Shown piece after piece: positions 44,700 to 52,947 of a stretch of 64,000 nt of DNA; the first letter of the stretch is position 1, and each line of letters opens with the position of its first letter. Made by a program: the position numbers and the translations under genes. Below the pieces are notes generated by a model that worked only from the letters and a program-made list of their open reading frames with translations, did no database searches and was not told the origin of the DNA. Origin of the DNA: Polaribacter irgensii 23-P. GTDB lineage: Bacteria > Bacteroidota > Bacteroidia > Flavobacteriales > Flavobacteriaceae. The stretch spans positions 1,058,640 through 1,122,639 of the forward strand of contig NZ_CH724148.1 in NCBI RefSeq assembly GCF_000153225.1. The letters are read 5' to 3'.

Positions 44700-45719
44700 A
44701 TGAAAATAATTGTACCTATGGCAGGAATAGGTTCTCGTTTGAGACCCCATACCTTAACCGTCCCAAAGCCATTAACAGTAATTGCAGGAAAACCAATTGT
44801 TCAAAGATTAGTAGAAGATATTGCTGCTGTTATTGACGAAAAGATAGATGAAATAGCCTTTATTATAGGTCCTGCCAAAAAAGGATTTCCTGCAGATACA
44901 TCGGCACGTTTATTGCAAATCGCAGATGAATTAGGTGCAAAGGGAACGGTATATATCCAAGACGAAGCGTTAGGCACAGCGCATGCACTTTATTGTGCAA
45001 AAGACTCCTTAAGTGGTCCTTGTGTTGTGGCGTATGCCGACACTTTGTTTAAAGCAGATTTCAAGTTAGATACGAAGGCAGACGGAGCTATTTGGGTAAA
45101 AAAAGTAGCAGATCCTAGTGCTTTCGGTGTTGTAAAGTTGGAAAACGGTGTTATCAAAGACTTTATAGAAAAACCAAAAGATTTTGTTTCAGATTTGGCA
45201 ATTATAGGCATCTACTATTTTAAAGATGGAGATAAGGTTCGAGATGAAATTCAATATTTAATCGACAATAATTTACGAGAGAACAATGAATACCAGTTAA
45301 CCAATGTTCTCGAAACCTTAAAAAGAGACGGTGCGAAGTTTGTCCCCGGAACAGTGGCTACTTGGATGGATTGTGGGAAGAAAGACCCAACAGTAGATAC
45401 CAATAAGCAGGTTTTAGAATTTGAATTTAAAGCGGGAAACAACTTGGTATCTGCAGATGTTGTTCTTGAGAATTCAGAGATTATACAACCTTGTTATGTT
45501 GGAAAAAACGTTTTGCTAAAAAACGCAAAAATTGGACCTTATGTTTCTATCGGTGAAAATAGCGTTGTAGAAAATACTACCATTATAAATTCTTTAATAC
45601 AAACCAATGTGGTGATTTCCAATGCAAAATTAGACAATGCGATGATTGGAAATCATGTAAAATACGATGGTAATTTTACGTCTGTTAGTATTGGGGATTA
45701 TACAGAGTTAACTTCATAA
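44700..45719 (+). CDS. Sugar-phosphate nucleotidyltransferase with left-handed helix
   Basis: A 339-residue enzyme with the nucleotidyltransferase signature GIGSRLRPHTLTVPKPL at the start and VVAYADTLF for the metal-binding Asp. The catalytic core makes an NDP-sugar from a sugar-1-phosphate. The C-terminus (about 250-339) has hexapeptide repeats (VGKNVLLKNAKIGPYVSIGE) of a left-handed beta helix, as in GlmU or GDP-mannose pyrophosphorylase-like proteins. Sugar and nucleotide are not decided by sequence. It opens a four-gene envelope operon (TPR, DUF4292 and EnvC-like genes follow). Confidence 0.87.
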   Translation: MKIIVPMAGIGSRLRPHTLTVPKPLTVIAGKPIVQRLVEDIAAVIDEKIDEIAFIIGPAKKGFPADTSARLLQIADELGAKGTVYIQDEALGTAHALYCAKDSLSGPCVVAYADTLFKADFKLDTKADGAIWVKKVADPSAFGVVKLENGVIKDFIEKPKDFVSDLAIIGIYYFKDGDKVRDEIQYLIDNNLRENNEYQLTNVLETLKRDGAKFVPGTVATWMDCGKKDPTVDTNKQVLEFEFKAGNNLVSADVVLENSEIIQPCYVGKNVLLKNAKIGPYVSIGENSVVENTTIINSLIQTNVVISNAKLDNAMIGNHVKYDGNFTSVSIGDYTELTS

Positions 45720-45721
45720 TC

Positions 45722-46573
45722 TTGAGCAGAAAAAAAAAAGAGTGTAGAATACAGCGGGGATTGGTTTATTTTAAGAGACCTTTTTTTTCTGTGCTCTTTT
45801 TTTTGATCTCTTTGCAAGGATTTTGCCAAGATAGTATTCCAATGGTATTTGATTTAACAGAAGAAATGGAGTTGGATTTCCAACACTTTTTCTTTAAAGC
45901 ACTTTCTGAAAAGGCAATTGGAAATCATCAGAAAGCATTAGAGAATTTAGAAAGTTGCAATCAAATAAGTCCGAATGATGTCGCTGTTTTTTTTGAATTT
46001 TCTAAAAATTATTTGGCATTAGACGACATTCTTTTGTCAAAAGAATACATTGAGCGAGCGCTCCAAAAGGATGCTACAAATAGTTGGATGCAAACGCATT
46101 TAGCAAATATTTTAAGAATAGAAAAGCAGCATTCAGGCGTTGTAAATAATCCGCAAAAAGGAAGTGTTGCAGATGTAAAGGAGCGCTTAGAAGTAGTAGG
46201 GAATGCAAACACGAATAAAACTGAAGCGACAGCAGATGTTTTTAAGGCCTTTGAAACAACGCGATCATACGCAGCTTTAAAAAAGGTGCTGAAACGCGTT
46301 CAGGAAAATACTGCAGAGCTTTTAAAGTATGGGGCAGAAGGAGTTTTATTGTTTCCTGCGCAACCTTTTGTGTATTTAATGTATGGGAAGGCACTCAACT
46401 TAAACAAAGAACACAAGAAAGCTACAACGACGTTAAAGGACGGTTTAGATTTTGTTTACGAAGCATCTGACGAGAGAGCTTTTTATGCTGAACTTGCGAT
46501 TTCTTACCAAGGTTTAGGGGATGATATAGCAGCAGAAAAATACAGACAGAAGTCTAAAAAAATTAAAAATTAA
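45722..46573 (+). CDS. Exported TPR-repeat protein
   Basis: A 283-residue protein with a signal peptide (KRPFFSVLFFLISLQGFCQ) and tetratricopeptide-like repeats, e.g. KAIGNHQKALENLESCNQIS and MYGKALNLNKEHKKATTTL. The start is uncertain: TTG 45722 gives 15 extra residues before the signal, TTG 45761 gives a compact signal peptide. It begins 2 nt after the nucleotidyltransferase stop and 1 nt precedes the DUF4292 gene. TPR proteins act as scaffolds; the partner is probably an envelope complex encoded here. Confidence 0.82.
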   Translation: MSRKKKECRIQRGLVYFKRPFFSVLFFLISLQGFCQDSIPMVFDLTEEMELDFQHFFFKALSEKAIGNHQKALENLESCNQISPNDVAVFFEFSKNYLALDDILLSKEYIERALQKDATNSWMQTHLANILRIEKQHSGVVNNPQKGSVADVKERLEVVGNANTNKTEATADVFKAFETTRSYAALKKVLKRVQENTAELLKYGAEGVLLFPAQPFVYLMYGKALNLNKEHKKATTTLKDGLDFVYEASDERAFYAELAISYQGLGDDIAAEKYRQKSKKIKN

Positions 46574-46574
46574 A

Positions 46575-47345
46575 ATGCGAACTTTAAAATATTTATTGCT
46601 GGTAAGTCTGTTTTTTACCTCTTGTAAAATAAAAAAACAGGTCACAGACATTGCAGCATCCGCAAAAGAAATATCCGCTAAAAGGATCGTGAAAAAACAC
46701 CTTGCAGCGGACTTTACCAAAAATACTTTGGAGGCTAAATTTAAAGTAAATTACAAAGACAGAAATATGAAACAAAGTATTTCTGTAGATCTAAAAATTA
46801 AAAAGGATGAGATAATTTGGCTGAAAGGAACAAAATTTATCAATATTTTTAAAGCAAAAATAACTCCAGATAAAGTACGCTTCTATTCTCCTTTAGAAAA
46901 GACCTATTTTGAGGGGGATTTTTCGATGTTAAAAAAAATATTGGGAACAGAAATAAATTTCCAACAACTGCAAAATTTATTTTTAGGGCAGGCAATGGTA
47001 GCTCTTAAGAAAGAAAAATATGAAGTTGCGTTTGTGGAGAGTAACTACGTTTTGTCTCCACAGACTCCCTCTAATTTATTTGAAATTCTTTTTGCGGTGA
47101 ACGCAGAAAATTTTAAATTAGCCTATCAATCTATAATAGATGCAAACAAATTACAGCGCTTAGAAATAAACTATCCTTCCTATAAAAAGGTTGCAAAGGA
47201 AATGTTTCCGCAAGAAATAAAGATTTATATAAAACGAGGAATAGAGCAAACAACTATAGATTTTACGCTAAAAACAATTGAGATCAACACGAAAATAAAT
47301 ACTTCTTTTTCTATTCCTAAAGGATATAAACGCATTTACAGGTAG
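46575..47345 (+). CDS. DUF4292 family lipoprotein
   Basis: A 256-residue lipoprotein (signal ending LFFTSCKIKK) of the DUF4292 family of Bacteroidetes, of unknown function. It looks like a LolA/LolB-type half barrel: KVNYKDRNMKQSISVDLKI, DEIIWLKGTKFINIFKAKITPDKV and FYSPLEKTYFEGDF strand runs. Such folds bind acyl chains, so lipid or lipoprotein handling is a fair inference. Overlaps the EnvC-like gene by 1 nt. Confidence 0.82.
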   Translation: MRTLKYLLLVSLFFTSCKIKKQVTDIAASAKEISAKRIVKKHLAADFTKNTLEAKFKVNYKDRNMKQSISVDLKIKKDEIIWLKGTKFINIFKAKITPDKVRFYSPLEKTYFEGDFSMLKKILGTEINFQQLQNLFLGQAMVALKKEKYEVAFVESNYVLSPQTPSNLFEILFAVNAENFKLAYQSIIDANKLQRLEINYPSYKKVAKEMFPQEIKIYIKRGIEQTTIDFTLKTIEINTKINTSFSIPKGYKRIYR

Positions 47346-48580
47346 TGATAAAAATACGATTTTACATAGCATTTTTCATCTTCTTTTTCAGTGGTTTGTC
47401 TTCTTTTAGTCAAACAAAAAGACAATTAGAACAGCAGCGAAAAGAACTGAAAAAAGAAATTTCGCAGGTAAATTCTTTGCTTTTTAACGAGCAAAAGAAA
47501 GAAAAGAATGTGCTGGAAGATTTAAAAGACCTCAACCAAAAGATAGCTGTGCGATTGAAGTTGATTACAGTTATGAATGCAGAAGGAAACCTTTTGACGA
47601 AAGTAATTGGCAAAAACAAAAAGAAAATTGCAAAGTTAGAAAAAGAACTTGCAGCTTTAAAGGCAGACTACGCAGGTATGATTTTAAAATCGTACAAAAG
47701 TAAATCTCAGCAGAGTAGAATGATGTTTATTTTATCATCTCAAAATTTTCAGCAAGCCTATAAACGTTTGGAATATATGAAACAATATACCTCCTTTAGA
47801 AAAAAACAAGGAGTTGCAATTGGAGTTCAAACAGATGTGGTGAAGAAAATGAATGATTCTTTACTTGTTCAAAAGCAATTAAAAAATACCTTAATGCTTT
47901 TTGAAAAAGATCAAAAAGAAATGATTGAGTTGGATAAAAAGGACAAAGAAAAATTAATTGCCACGATAAAAAATAAAGAAAGTAAGTATCGAAAAGAAAT
48001 ACAGAACAAAATTAAAGCTGAAAAGAGAGTTGCGGAGAAAATAGAAAACATTATCCGTGACGAAATTGCGAAAGCGAATAGAATAGCGCGAAATAAAGTT
48101 AAAAATAGTGGCCAAAGTGTGAGTAAAAATGAATTTGTTTTAAGTCCTGAGGCGAAAGCATTGGCAGTAAAATTCGAGTTGAATAAAGGAAAGTTGCCTT
48201 GGCCCATCGAAGAAGGATTGATTACAAGACGTTTTGGAATACAGCCGCACCCTACATTTCCTGGAATTTCAATTAACAGTACAGGCTTGCATATGGTTAC
48301 TCGAAGAGGTAAAAGTGCAGCAGCTATTTTTGACGGAAAAATATTGAACATACAAGTATCACCAGAGGGTAGAAAAAATGTGCTAATTCAACACGGAAAC
48401 TATATTACCTCTTATAATAATTTAGATAAATTGTATGTAAGAACTGGCGATGTTGTAAAAACAGGAGAAAAGATAGGGCAGATATTTACAGACAAAGTTT
48501 CGGGAAAAACCACTCTAATTTTTGTTCTGTATAAGAATACGACGAAATTGAACCCTGCTAGTTGGATTTTAACAAGATAA
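47345..48580 (+). CDS. EnvC-like murein hydrolase activator (degenerate LytM/M23)
   Basis: A 411-residue exported protein (signal ending LSSFSQ) starting at GTG 47345. A long N-terminal coiled coil (about 24-260) is followed by an M23/LytM domain (about 285-411). The usual zinc ligands are missing: where active enzymes have HxGxD, Y-x-H-L and HLH, this has STGLHM, YNNLDK and TTLIFV. It is therefore likely non-catalytic, like EnvC, which activates amidases for daughter-cell separation. Last gene of the nucleotidyltransferase operon. Confidence 0.88.
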   Translation: MIKIRFYIAFFIFFFSGLSSFSQTKRQLEQQRKELKKEISQVNSLLFNEQKKEKNVLEDLKDLNQKIAVRLKLITVMNAEGNLLTKVIGKNKKKIAKLEKELAALKADYAGMILKSYKSKSQQSRMMFILSSQNFQQAYKRLEYMKQYTSFRKKQGVAIGVQTDVVKKMNDSLLVQKQLKNTLMLFEKDQKEMIELDKKDKEKLIATIKNKESKYRKEIQNKIKAEKRVAEKIENIIRDEIAKANRIARNKVKNSGQSVSKNEFVLSPEAKALAVKFELNKGKLPWPIEEGLITRRFGIQPHPTFPGISINSTGLHMVTRRGKSAAAIFDGKILNIQVSPEGRKNVLIQHGNYITSYNNLDKLYVRTGDVVKTGEKIGQIFTDKVSGKTTLIFVLYKNTTKLNPASWILTR

Positions 48581-48675
48581 TTAAAGCCACTTTATTTTAG
48601 TGTGTACCTGATGTTATTTTGAAGGATAGTTCAATTAGGCAATGTAATTAAATTAATATCAGCTGTTTTTAGGCA

Positions 48676-48771
48676 GTGAAAAAAACGCTAATATTTTTAA
48701 TCGCTCTAGTAATACTGCGGGGGTTGTCCTTTTATAAAAACGTAATTGCTTCTATGATTTTTATAGGGTAA
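48676..48771 (+). CDS. Candidate small membrane peptide (31 aa)
   Basis: A GTG-started 31-codon frame reading KKTLIFLIALVILRGLSF then a second hydrophobic stretch ending MIFIG. It looks like one or two short membrane helices with a typical lysine start. It may be a real small protein or the N-terminal stub of a lost membrane protein. No promoter match seen. Confidence 0.3.
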   Translation: MKKTLIFLIALVILRGLSFYKNVIASMIFIG

Positions 48772-49106
48772 GTTGATAAATAAGACAATGGCTGTCGTTA
48801 TACTTGAGAGAACAGATCATTGTGCAAAAAAAAGCGATGCCTAGTATTGTCAATTACTAAGCACTATAAATTAATAATTGTTCTTCAACCACTCCCCAAA
48901 TAAGTGCGATTACAACTAGTACCGTAATATAGACAAAAACACTAATTATTTTATTTGTCACCAGAATTATAAGAACTCGAAACTTAAATTTTTTTTAATT
49001 TTGCAAAGTGATTTTGTAATCACAAATCGAATTTAAAAATAAAACAAAAAGAAAATTAAAGGTGTAAGGAGCTTCTAGTGATTTAAAAATTCTACTTTTT
49101 TTATTT
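48772..49106. other. Intergenic region with inverted repeat
   Basis: Apart from the minus-strand small frame at 48857-48961, it holds an inverted repeat GTGATT-TTGT-AATCAC (49008-49023) next to a near -7 element on the minus strand (TCACTTTG, 49004-49011). This may be a promoter with operator for the small frame. Confidence 0.35.
48857..48961 (-). CDS. Candidate small membrane protein (34 aa)
   Basis: A GTG-started frame on the minus strand reading MTNKIISVFVYITVLVVIAL followed by IWGVVEEQ and a short polar end. One clean membrane helix with a positive N-side and acidic C-side follows the positive-inside rule. A near -7 element (TCACTTTG) lies about 43 nt upstream. Unrecognised; could be chance in AT-rich DNA. 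Confidence 0.35.
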   Translation of the reverse strand: MTNKIISVFVYITVLVVIALIWGVVEEQLLIYSA

Positions 49107-49616
49107 TTAATTAAATAATGCTTTTAGTTCAGTAGCTTCATTTGGTTTTAATTTACCAGCCAAAACCAAACTTAGTTGCTTTCTTCTTAAAGCTCCTTCA
49201 AACCGCTCTTTTTCTAGAGGTGTTTCTGGTATTAATTCTGGAATTTTCACAGGTTTGCCAGTTTCATCTACGGCAACAAATGTATAAATACCCTCATTTA
49301 CTTTTGTTCGGTGTCTCGATTGTCTGTCTTCAATCCAAACATCTACATAGATTTCCATAGAGGAGTTAAAGGCTCTAGAAACTTTTGCCTCCACGGTAAC
49401 AACACTACCAACGGGCACGGATTTATTAAATGCAACATGATTTACAGAAGCGGTTACCACGATTCTTCGAGAGTGCCTTCTAGCAGCAATACTGCAAGCT
49501 CTATCCATTCTAGCTAATAATTCTCCTCCAAAAAGATTGTCTAAGTAGTTGGTTTCTCCAGGTAAAACCAAATCTGTTAATATGGTTAAAGATGCTGTGG
49601 ATGTTTTCGCTTCCAT
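49107..49616 (-). CDS. Acyl-CoA thioesterase (YciA-like hotdog)
   Basis: A 169-residue single-hotdog thioesterase. The catalytic region is LPGETNYLDNLFGGELLARMD, with Asn/Asp and Gly residues of the YciA/BACH family. VNHVAFNKSVPVGSVVTVEAKV follows. These cytosolic enzymes hydrolyse a broad range of acyl-CoAs. The start is ATG 49616 (MEAKTSTAS); a TTG seven codons upstream lies inside the -7 element. The C-terminal 40 residues are helical. Confidence 0.9.
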   Translation of the reverse strand: MEAKTSTASLTILTDLVLPGETNYLDNLFGGELLARMDRACSIAARRHSRRIVVTASVNHVAFNKSVPVGSVVTVEAKVSRAFNSSMEIYVDVWIEDRQSRHRTKVNEGIYTFVAVDETGKPVKIPELIPETPLEKERFEGALRRKQLSLVLAGKLKPNEATELKALFN

Positions 49617-49634
49617 TAAAAAGTAATTTTTTTG

Positions 49635-49642
49635 CAAAGGTA
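49635..49642 (-). promoter_or_regulatory. -7 element TACCTTTG (minus strand) for the YciA-like gene
   Basis: Plus strand reads CAAAGGTA. Perfect TAnnTTTG match, with an 18-nt gap before ATG 49616. Confidence 0.6.
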
Positions 49643-49687
49643 AACAATCATGTATCCATAAATACTGCTGAGAACAGAAAGGTGAAA

Positions 49688-50599
49688 TTATTTATTGGTT
49701 TGAACCAAGAGCCAAGCCTCTTTTGATACGGTTTGTCTAATTTTGTTTAAATGATTGATCGCATCATTTTTTTCTGCAAAGCTATCAAAGCTAACTTGCG
49801 TTAAGCCCCACTTATTCAGACCAATAATTTTAGAATTAAATCCATCTGCAATTAACTGCTTTACCTTTCGGTCCGCATTTTTTGCAAATTGGAAAGCACC
49901 AGCAATTACGTGGTACTGTTTTGAAACCTCTCTGACTACATTTAATTTTAAAGTGGGTAGTGGATTGGAAATTACGAAGGTAGCAGATTGTATCTTTTTT
50001 TCTAATGCTTTTTGTTGGCTTGCAAGCATTTCTTTTTGTTCATTTTGCTCATAACTTGAGTAGCCAGCAAAACTTAAGGTTAATAAAATTGCAGCGGTTG
50101 CGGCATATTTTATAAAAGTAGGAATTACTTCTCTAGAAGCTGTTTTAACGATCGGTATTGGGTTGTTTATACTAGTCTTGGGGTTATTCATAACCGGACT
50201 TACAACAGCACTTAGACCAAAAGAGGTGGTCAGGAAATTGATCTCTTTTTTTGGTTCAAAGACTATTTGTTGTTGTGTATTTAAAGAAAGAACACCCAAC
50301 TTATCTAGGGATAGTTCGCTTGTTTTTAATTGATCTTGCCATTTTCCAACAATCAAAGAAATGGCATTAGAAGCTTGTTCAAAAGACAGGTGTTCAACAG
50401 AGGTCACATAGTTCGCTAACAAACCATCATTGTGTTTTAAATGACCGTTAAAAGCAATCTGTTTTGTTGGCGGATAAAATGTTTGCGCAGCATTATTTAG
50501 TTTTGCACCAACTTGATGGGTTACAAATCCCCCAAAATTCGGGACTATTACGCAATCGTATCTGTATAATAAATCGTTGATGTGCTTGGCTAAATTCAT
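49688..50599 (-). CDS. HU-CCDC81 and SPOR domain protein
   Basis: A 303-residue protein with an N-terminal HU-like domain of the CCDC81 type (MNLAKHINDLLYRYDCVIVPNFGGFVTH is the hallmark region; about 1-130). A single membrane helix follows (about residues 165-182, AATAAILLTLSFAGYSS). The C-terminal SPOR domain (about 220-300, QYHVIAGAFQFAKNADRKV) binds glycan strands lacking stem peptides. It links a DNA-binding-like fold inside to septal peptidoglycan outside, suggesting a division role. Start ATG 50599 is set by the -7 element 5 nt upstream. Confidence 0.87.
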   Translation of the reverse strand: MNLAKHINDLLYRYDCVIVPNFGGFVTHQVGAKLNNAAQTFYPPTKQIAFNGHLKHNDGLLANYVTSVEHLSFEQASNAISLIVGKWQDQLKTSELSLDKLGVLSLNTQQQIVFEPKKEINFLTTSFGLSAVVSPVMNNPKTSINNPIPIVKTASREVIPTFIKYAATAAILLTLSFAGYSSYEQNEQKEMLASQQKALEKKIQSATFVISNPLPTLKLNVVREVSKQYHVIAGAFQFAKNADRKVKQLIADGFNSKIIGLNKWGLTQVSFDSFAEKNDAINHLNKIRQTVSKEAWLLVQTNK

Positions 50600-50604
50600 A
50601 GTTT

Positions 50605-50612
50605 CAAATATA
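50605..50612 (-). promoter_or_regulatory. -7 element TATATTTG (minus strand) for the HU-SPOR gene
   Basis: Plus strand reads CAAATATA. Perfect consensus, 5-nt gap to ATG 50599, a leaderless arrangement. Confidence 0.65.
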
Positions 50613-50691
50613 TAATTTTTAAGACCTCTTTCAAGAAGCTTCAATAATAATTATTAACAAATTTTTTATATATTAGGTATCAAATTGTTCT

Positions 50692-51795
50692 GTGTTGAAT
50701 GAAGAAAAAATCCTTGCTATTTTAAGATTGCAAAAGTGTAAAGCTGTCGGCGATATTCTGGCGAAGAAGCTCATTGTTCATGTGGGTGATGTGGTGCAGA
50801 TATTTAGAGAAAAAACAAGTCATTTGTCAAAAATAAATGGCATTGGTAAGCATGTTTTAAAACATCTTTTTACCAAAGAGAATATTACGCTCGCACAGCA
50901 AGAATTAAGGTACATACAGGACAATGCAATCTCATATTCTTATTTTTTGGAAGACAAGTATCCTCAGAATTTACAACATTGTGTAGACAGCCCTATTTTG
51001 TTATTTGAAGACGGCGCAATTGATTTTTCTAATAAGAAAATTATCTCTATCGTAGGCACGCGAAACATGAGTTCTTATGGGCGTGATTTTTGTACAAAGT
51101 TGATTACAGATTTAGCGCCACACAATCCAATTATAGTGAGTGGTTTTGCTTATGGAGTCGATATTTGTGCGCACAAAGTGGCAGTGCAAAACAATTTACA
51201 AACCATTGCAGTTTTAGCGCACGGGTTTGAGCAAATCTATCCGAAAGTACACAAGAAATACATGCAGCAAGTAAATGAAAATGGAGGGTTTTTAACTGAA
51301 TTTTGGCACAATGAAATGCCCTTAAGAGAAAATTTTTTAAAGAGAAACAGAATTGTTGCAGGCATTTCTAATGCGACCATTATAATTGAGTCGGCCGAAA
51401 AGGGAGGTTCTTTGGTAACTGCAGATATTGCAAATTCTTATGATAAAGATGTGTTTGCCGTTCCGGGAAGAACAACAGATTTATACAGTAAAGGCTGTAA
51501 TAACTTGATTAAAAACAACAGTGCATTTCTTTTAAATTCTGCCAAAGAAATTGTCAATATGTTGAATTGGGACTTAAAAGCGACCCCAAAAATTATACAA
51601 AAACAGTTGTTTTTAGATTTAAATGAAAATGAGCAAAAAATTCATGATTTTTTGCATGACAAGGGGAAACAAATACTGGATGTAATTTCTTTAGAATGCA
51701 ATATCCCCATGTATAAGTTGGCGTCAATTTTATTACAGATGGAGCTAAAAGGGGTCTCAAAACCTTTGCCTGGAAAGATGTTTGAATTGATATAA
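50692..51795 (+). CDS. dprA: DNA processing protein DprA
   Basis: A 367-residue DprA/Smf that protects incoming single-stranded DNA and loads RecA during transformation. The Rossmann core shows SIVGTRNMSSYGRDF, SGFAYGVDICAHKVA and the nucleotide-binding FLKRNRIVAGISNATIIIES plus GSLVTADIA. A C-terminal winged helix (about 310-367) is present. The start is GTG 50692 (or TTG 50695); no ATG fits. It is divergent from the HU-SPOR gene. No other competence genes are in view. Confidence 0.92.
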   Translation: MLNEEKILAILRLQKCKAVGDILAKKLIVHVGDVVQIFREKTSHLSKINGIGKHVLKHLFTKENITLAQQELRYIQDNAISYSYFLEDKYPQNLQHCVDSPILLFEDGAIDFSNKKIISIVGTRNMSSYGRDFCTKLITDLAPHNPIIVSGFAYGVDICAHKVAVQNNLQTIAVLAHGFEQIYPKVHKKYMQQVNENGGFLTEFWHNEMPLRENFLKRNRIVAGISNATIIIESAEKGGSLVTADIANSYDKDVFAVPGRTTDLYSKGCNNLIKNNSAFLLNSAKEIVNMLNWDLKATPKIIQKQLFLDLNENEQKIHDFLHDKGKQILDVISLECNIPMYKLASILLQMELKGVSKPLPGKMFELI

Positions 51796-51801
51796 AATAC
51801 T

Positions 51802-51809
51802 TATTTTTG
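51802..51809 (+). promoter_or_regulatory. -7 element TATTTTTG
   Basis: Perfect consensus 18 nt before ATG 51828; it overlaps a TTG at 51807 that would extend the frame. Confidence 0.6.
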
Positions 51810-51827
51810 AGGAAATCACACGAAAAG

Positions 51828-52895
51828 ATGGCGGTAGAGAAAAAATTGATGTCCAAAAAGAAGCCTACATTTCCCGTAAACGAAATGTTAAATGCTTATC
51901 TGAAAAATTACAATAGAAATACTAAGATCTCTATTTTCTATGATGATTTGTTGCGATTTCAAGGTTCTGTTGTAGTGTATGACAAGGATGATGAAGATAC
52001 CCTTTGGGTGCGCACGTATTATTCTGAGTTTGATAGAGAAGAGATCGACAGAAGTTTAAAAAAAGTATATACAATATTGCATTCGGATGGTAATGATAGT
52101 ACCATTCCCTTTCTAAATGTAGATGCTATTGACTATTGCACCTTTGGAAATTCCAAACCTTTTAGAATAAAAATTAGAAATATTTTAAATGATAATTTCA
52201 CCTATTTCTACGTGAAGAAAGCAGATGCTTCTCGTATTTATGGTTTGGAGTTGGAGCATATTTTATCTCCGCACAACATGAATTTTTTGGTGCATAAAGA
52301 TACCTTAATAGAAGAGCACATTGCCGGAATTCCTGGAGACGATTTTATCAGAGATATCCTTCCAAATTGCACTGAATTAGAAAAATCACAGATAGCCAAA
52401 GAGTTTGTAAAGTTTAAAGAACGATGTCTGATTCGTTTGTTGGGAGACATGCGTTCTTATAATTATGTCATTACACCAACACACGATTTTGATCATATTA
52501 TTTATAAAATTAGGGCCATTGACTTTGATCAGCAATCTTTTGAAGGAAACTTAAAGGTGTACAACCTACAGTTTATGAAAGAGAATTTTAAAATGATAGA
52601 GATGGTTGGCAAGAAACTACAAAACGATTCTATTTTGCAGTATAAAATAGAAGAGCGCTCTTTCATGGCAAAAAGAATGTTAAATACGCCAAGACGAAGT
52701 GCACGTTTGATTAAATGTATGAAAGCAGATACGATCTCTTTTCCGGAAAATGTCGCGTTGCTAAAGAAGCAACTCATCAAATATGTGGGAGATGTGAAAT
52801 TTAGAGAGTGTAATAATATGGGAGAGATTTTAGAGACGATCTTAGCTTTTGTAAAACGTAATTACATAGATATTAGTAATAATGAATTGTTTTAG
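51828..52895 (+). CDS. Conserved protein of unknown function with kinase-like motifs
   Basis: A 355-residue soluble protein I do not recognise as a named family. Its middle looks like an atypical kinase fold: FYVKK (K130/K131) as a possible ATP lysine, LELEH (E141/E143) as the helix C glutamate, a hinge-like IEEHIAGIPGDDF (from 161), a catalytic-loop-like GDMRSYN (D207, N212, spacing D-x4-N as in HipA and PKA) and IDFD (D232/D234) as metal-binding Asp. The N-terminal 120 residues resemble a small beta domain. It has its own promoter; ATG 51828 chosen because the upstream TTG lies in the -7 element. Confidence 0.6.
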   Translation: MAVEKKLMSKKKPTFPVNEMLNAYLKNYNRNTKISIFYDDLLRFQGSVVVYDKDDEDTLWVRTYYSEFDREEIDRSLKKVYTILHSDGNDSTIPFLNVDAIDYCTFGNSKPFRIKIRNILNDNFTYFYVKKADASRIYGLELEHILSPHNMNFLVHKDTLIEEHIAGIPGDDFIRDILPNCTELEKSQIAKEFVKFKERCLIRLLGDMRSYNYVITPTHDFDHIIYKIRAIDFDQQSFEGNLKVYNLQFMKENFKMIEMVGKKLQNDSILQYKIEERSFMAKRMLNTPRRSARLIKCMKADTISFPENVALLKKQLIKYVGDVKFRECNNMGEILETILAFVKRNYIDISNNELF

Positions 52896-52947
52896 CACTC
52901 CTCAGTTTATGTTGATGAGATGGCTTAATTATGATTGCTAACATCTT

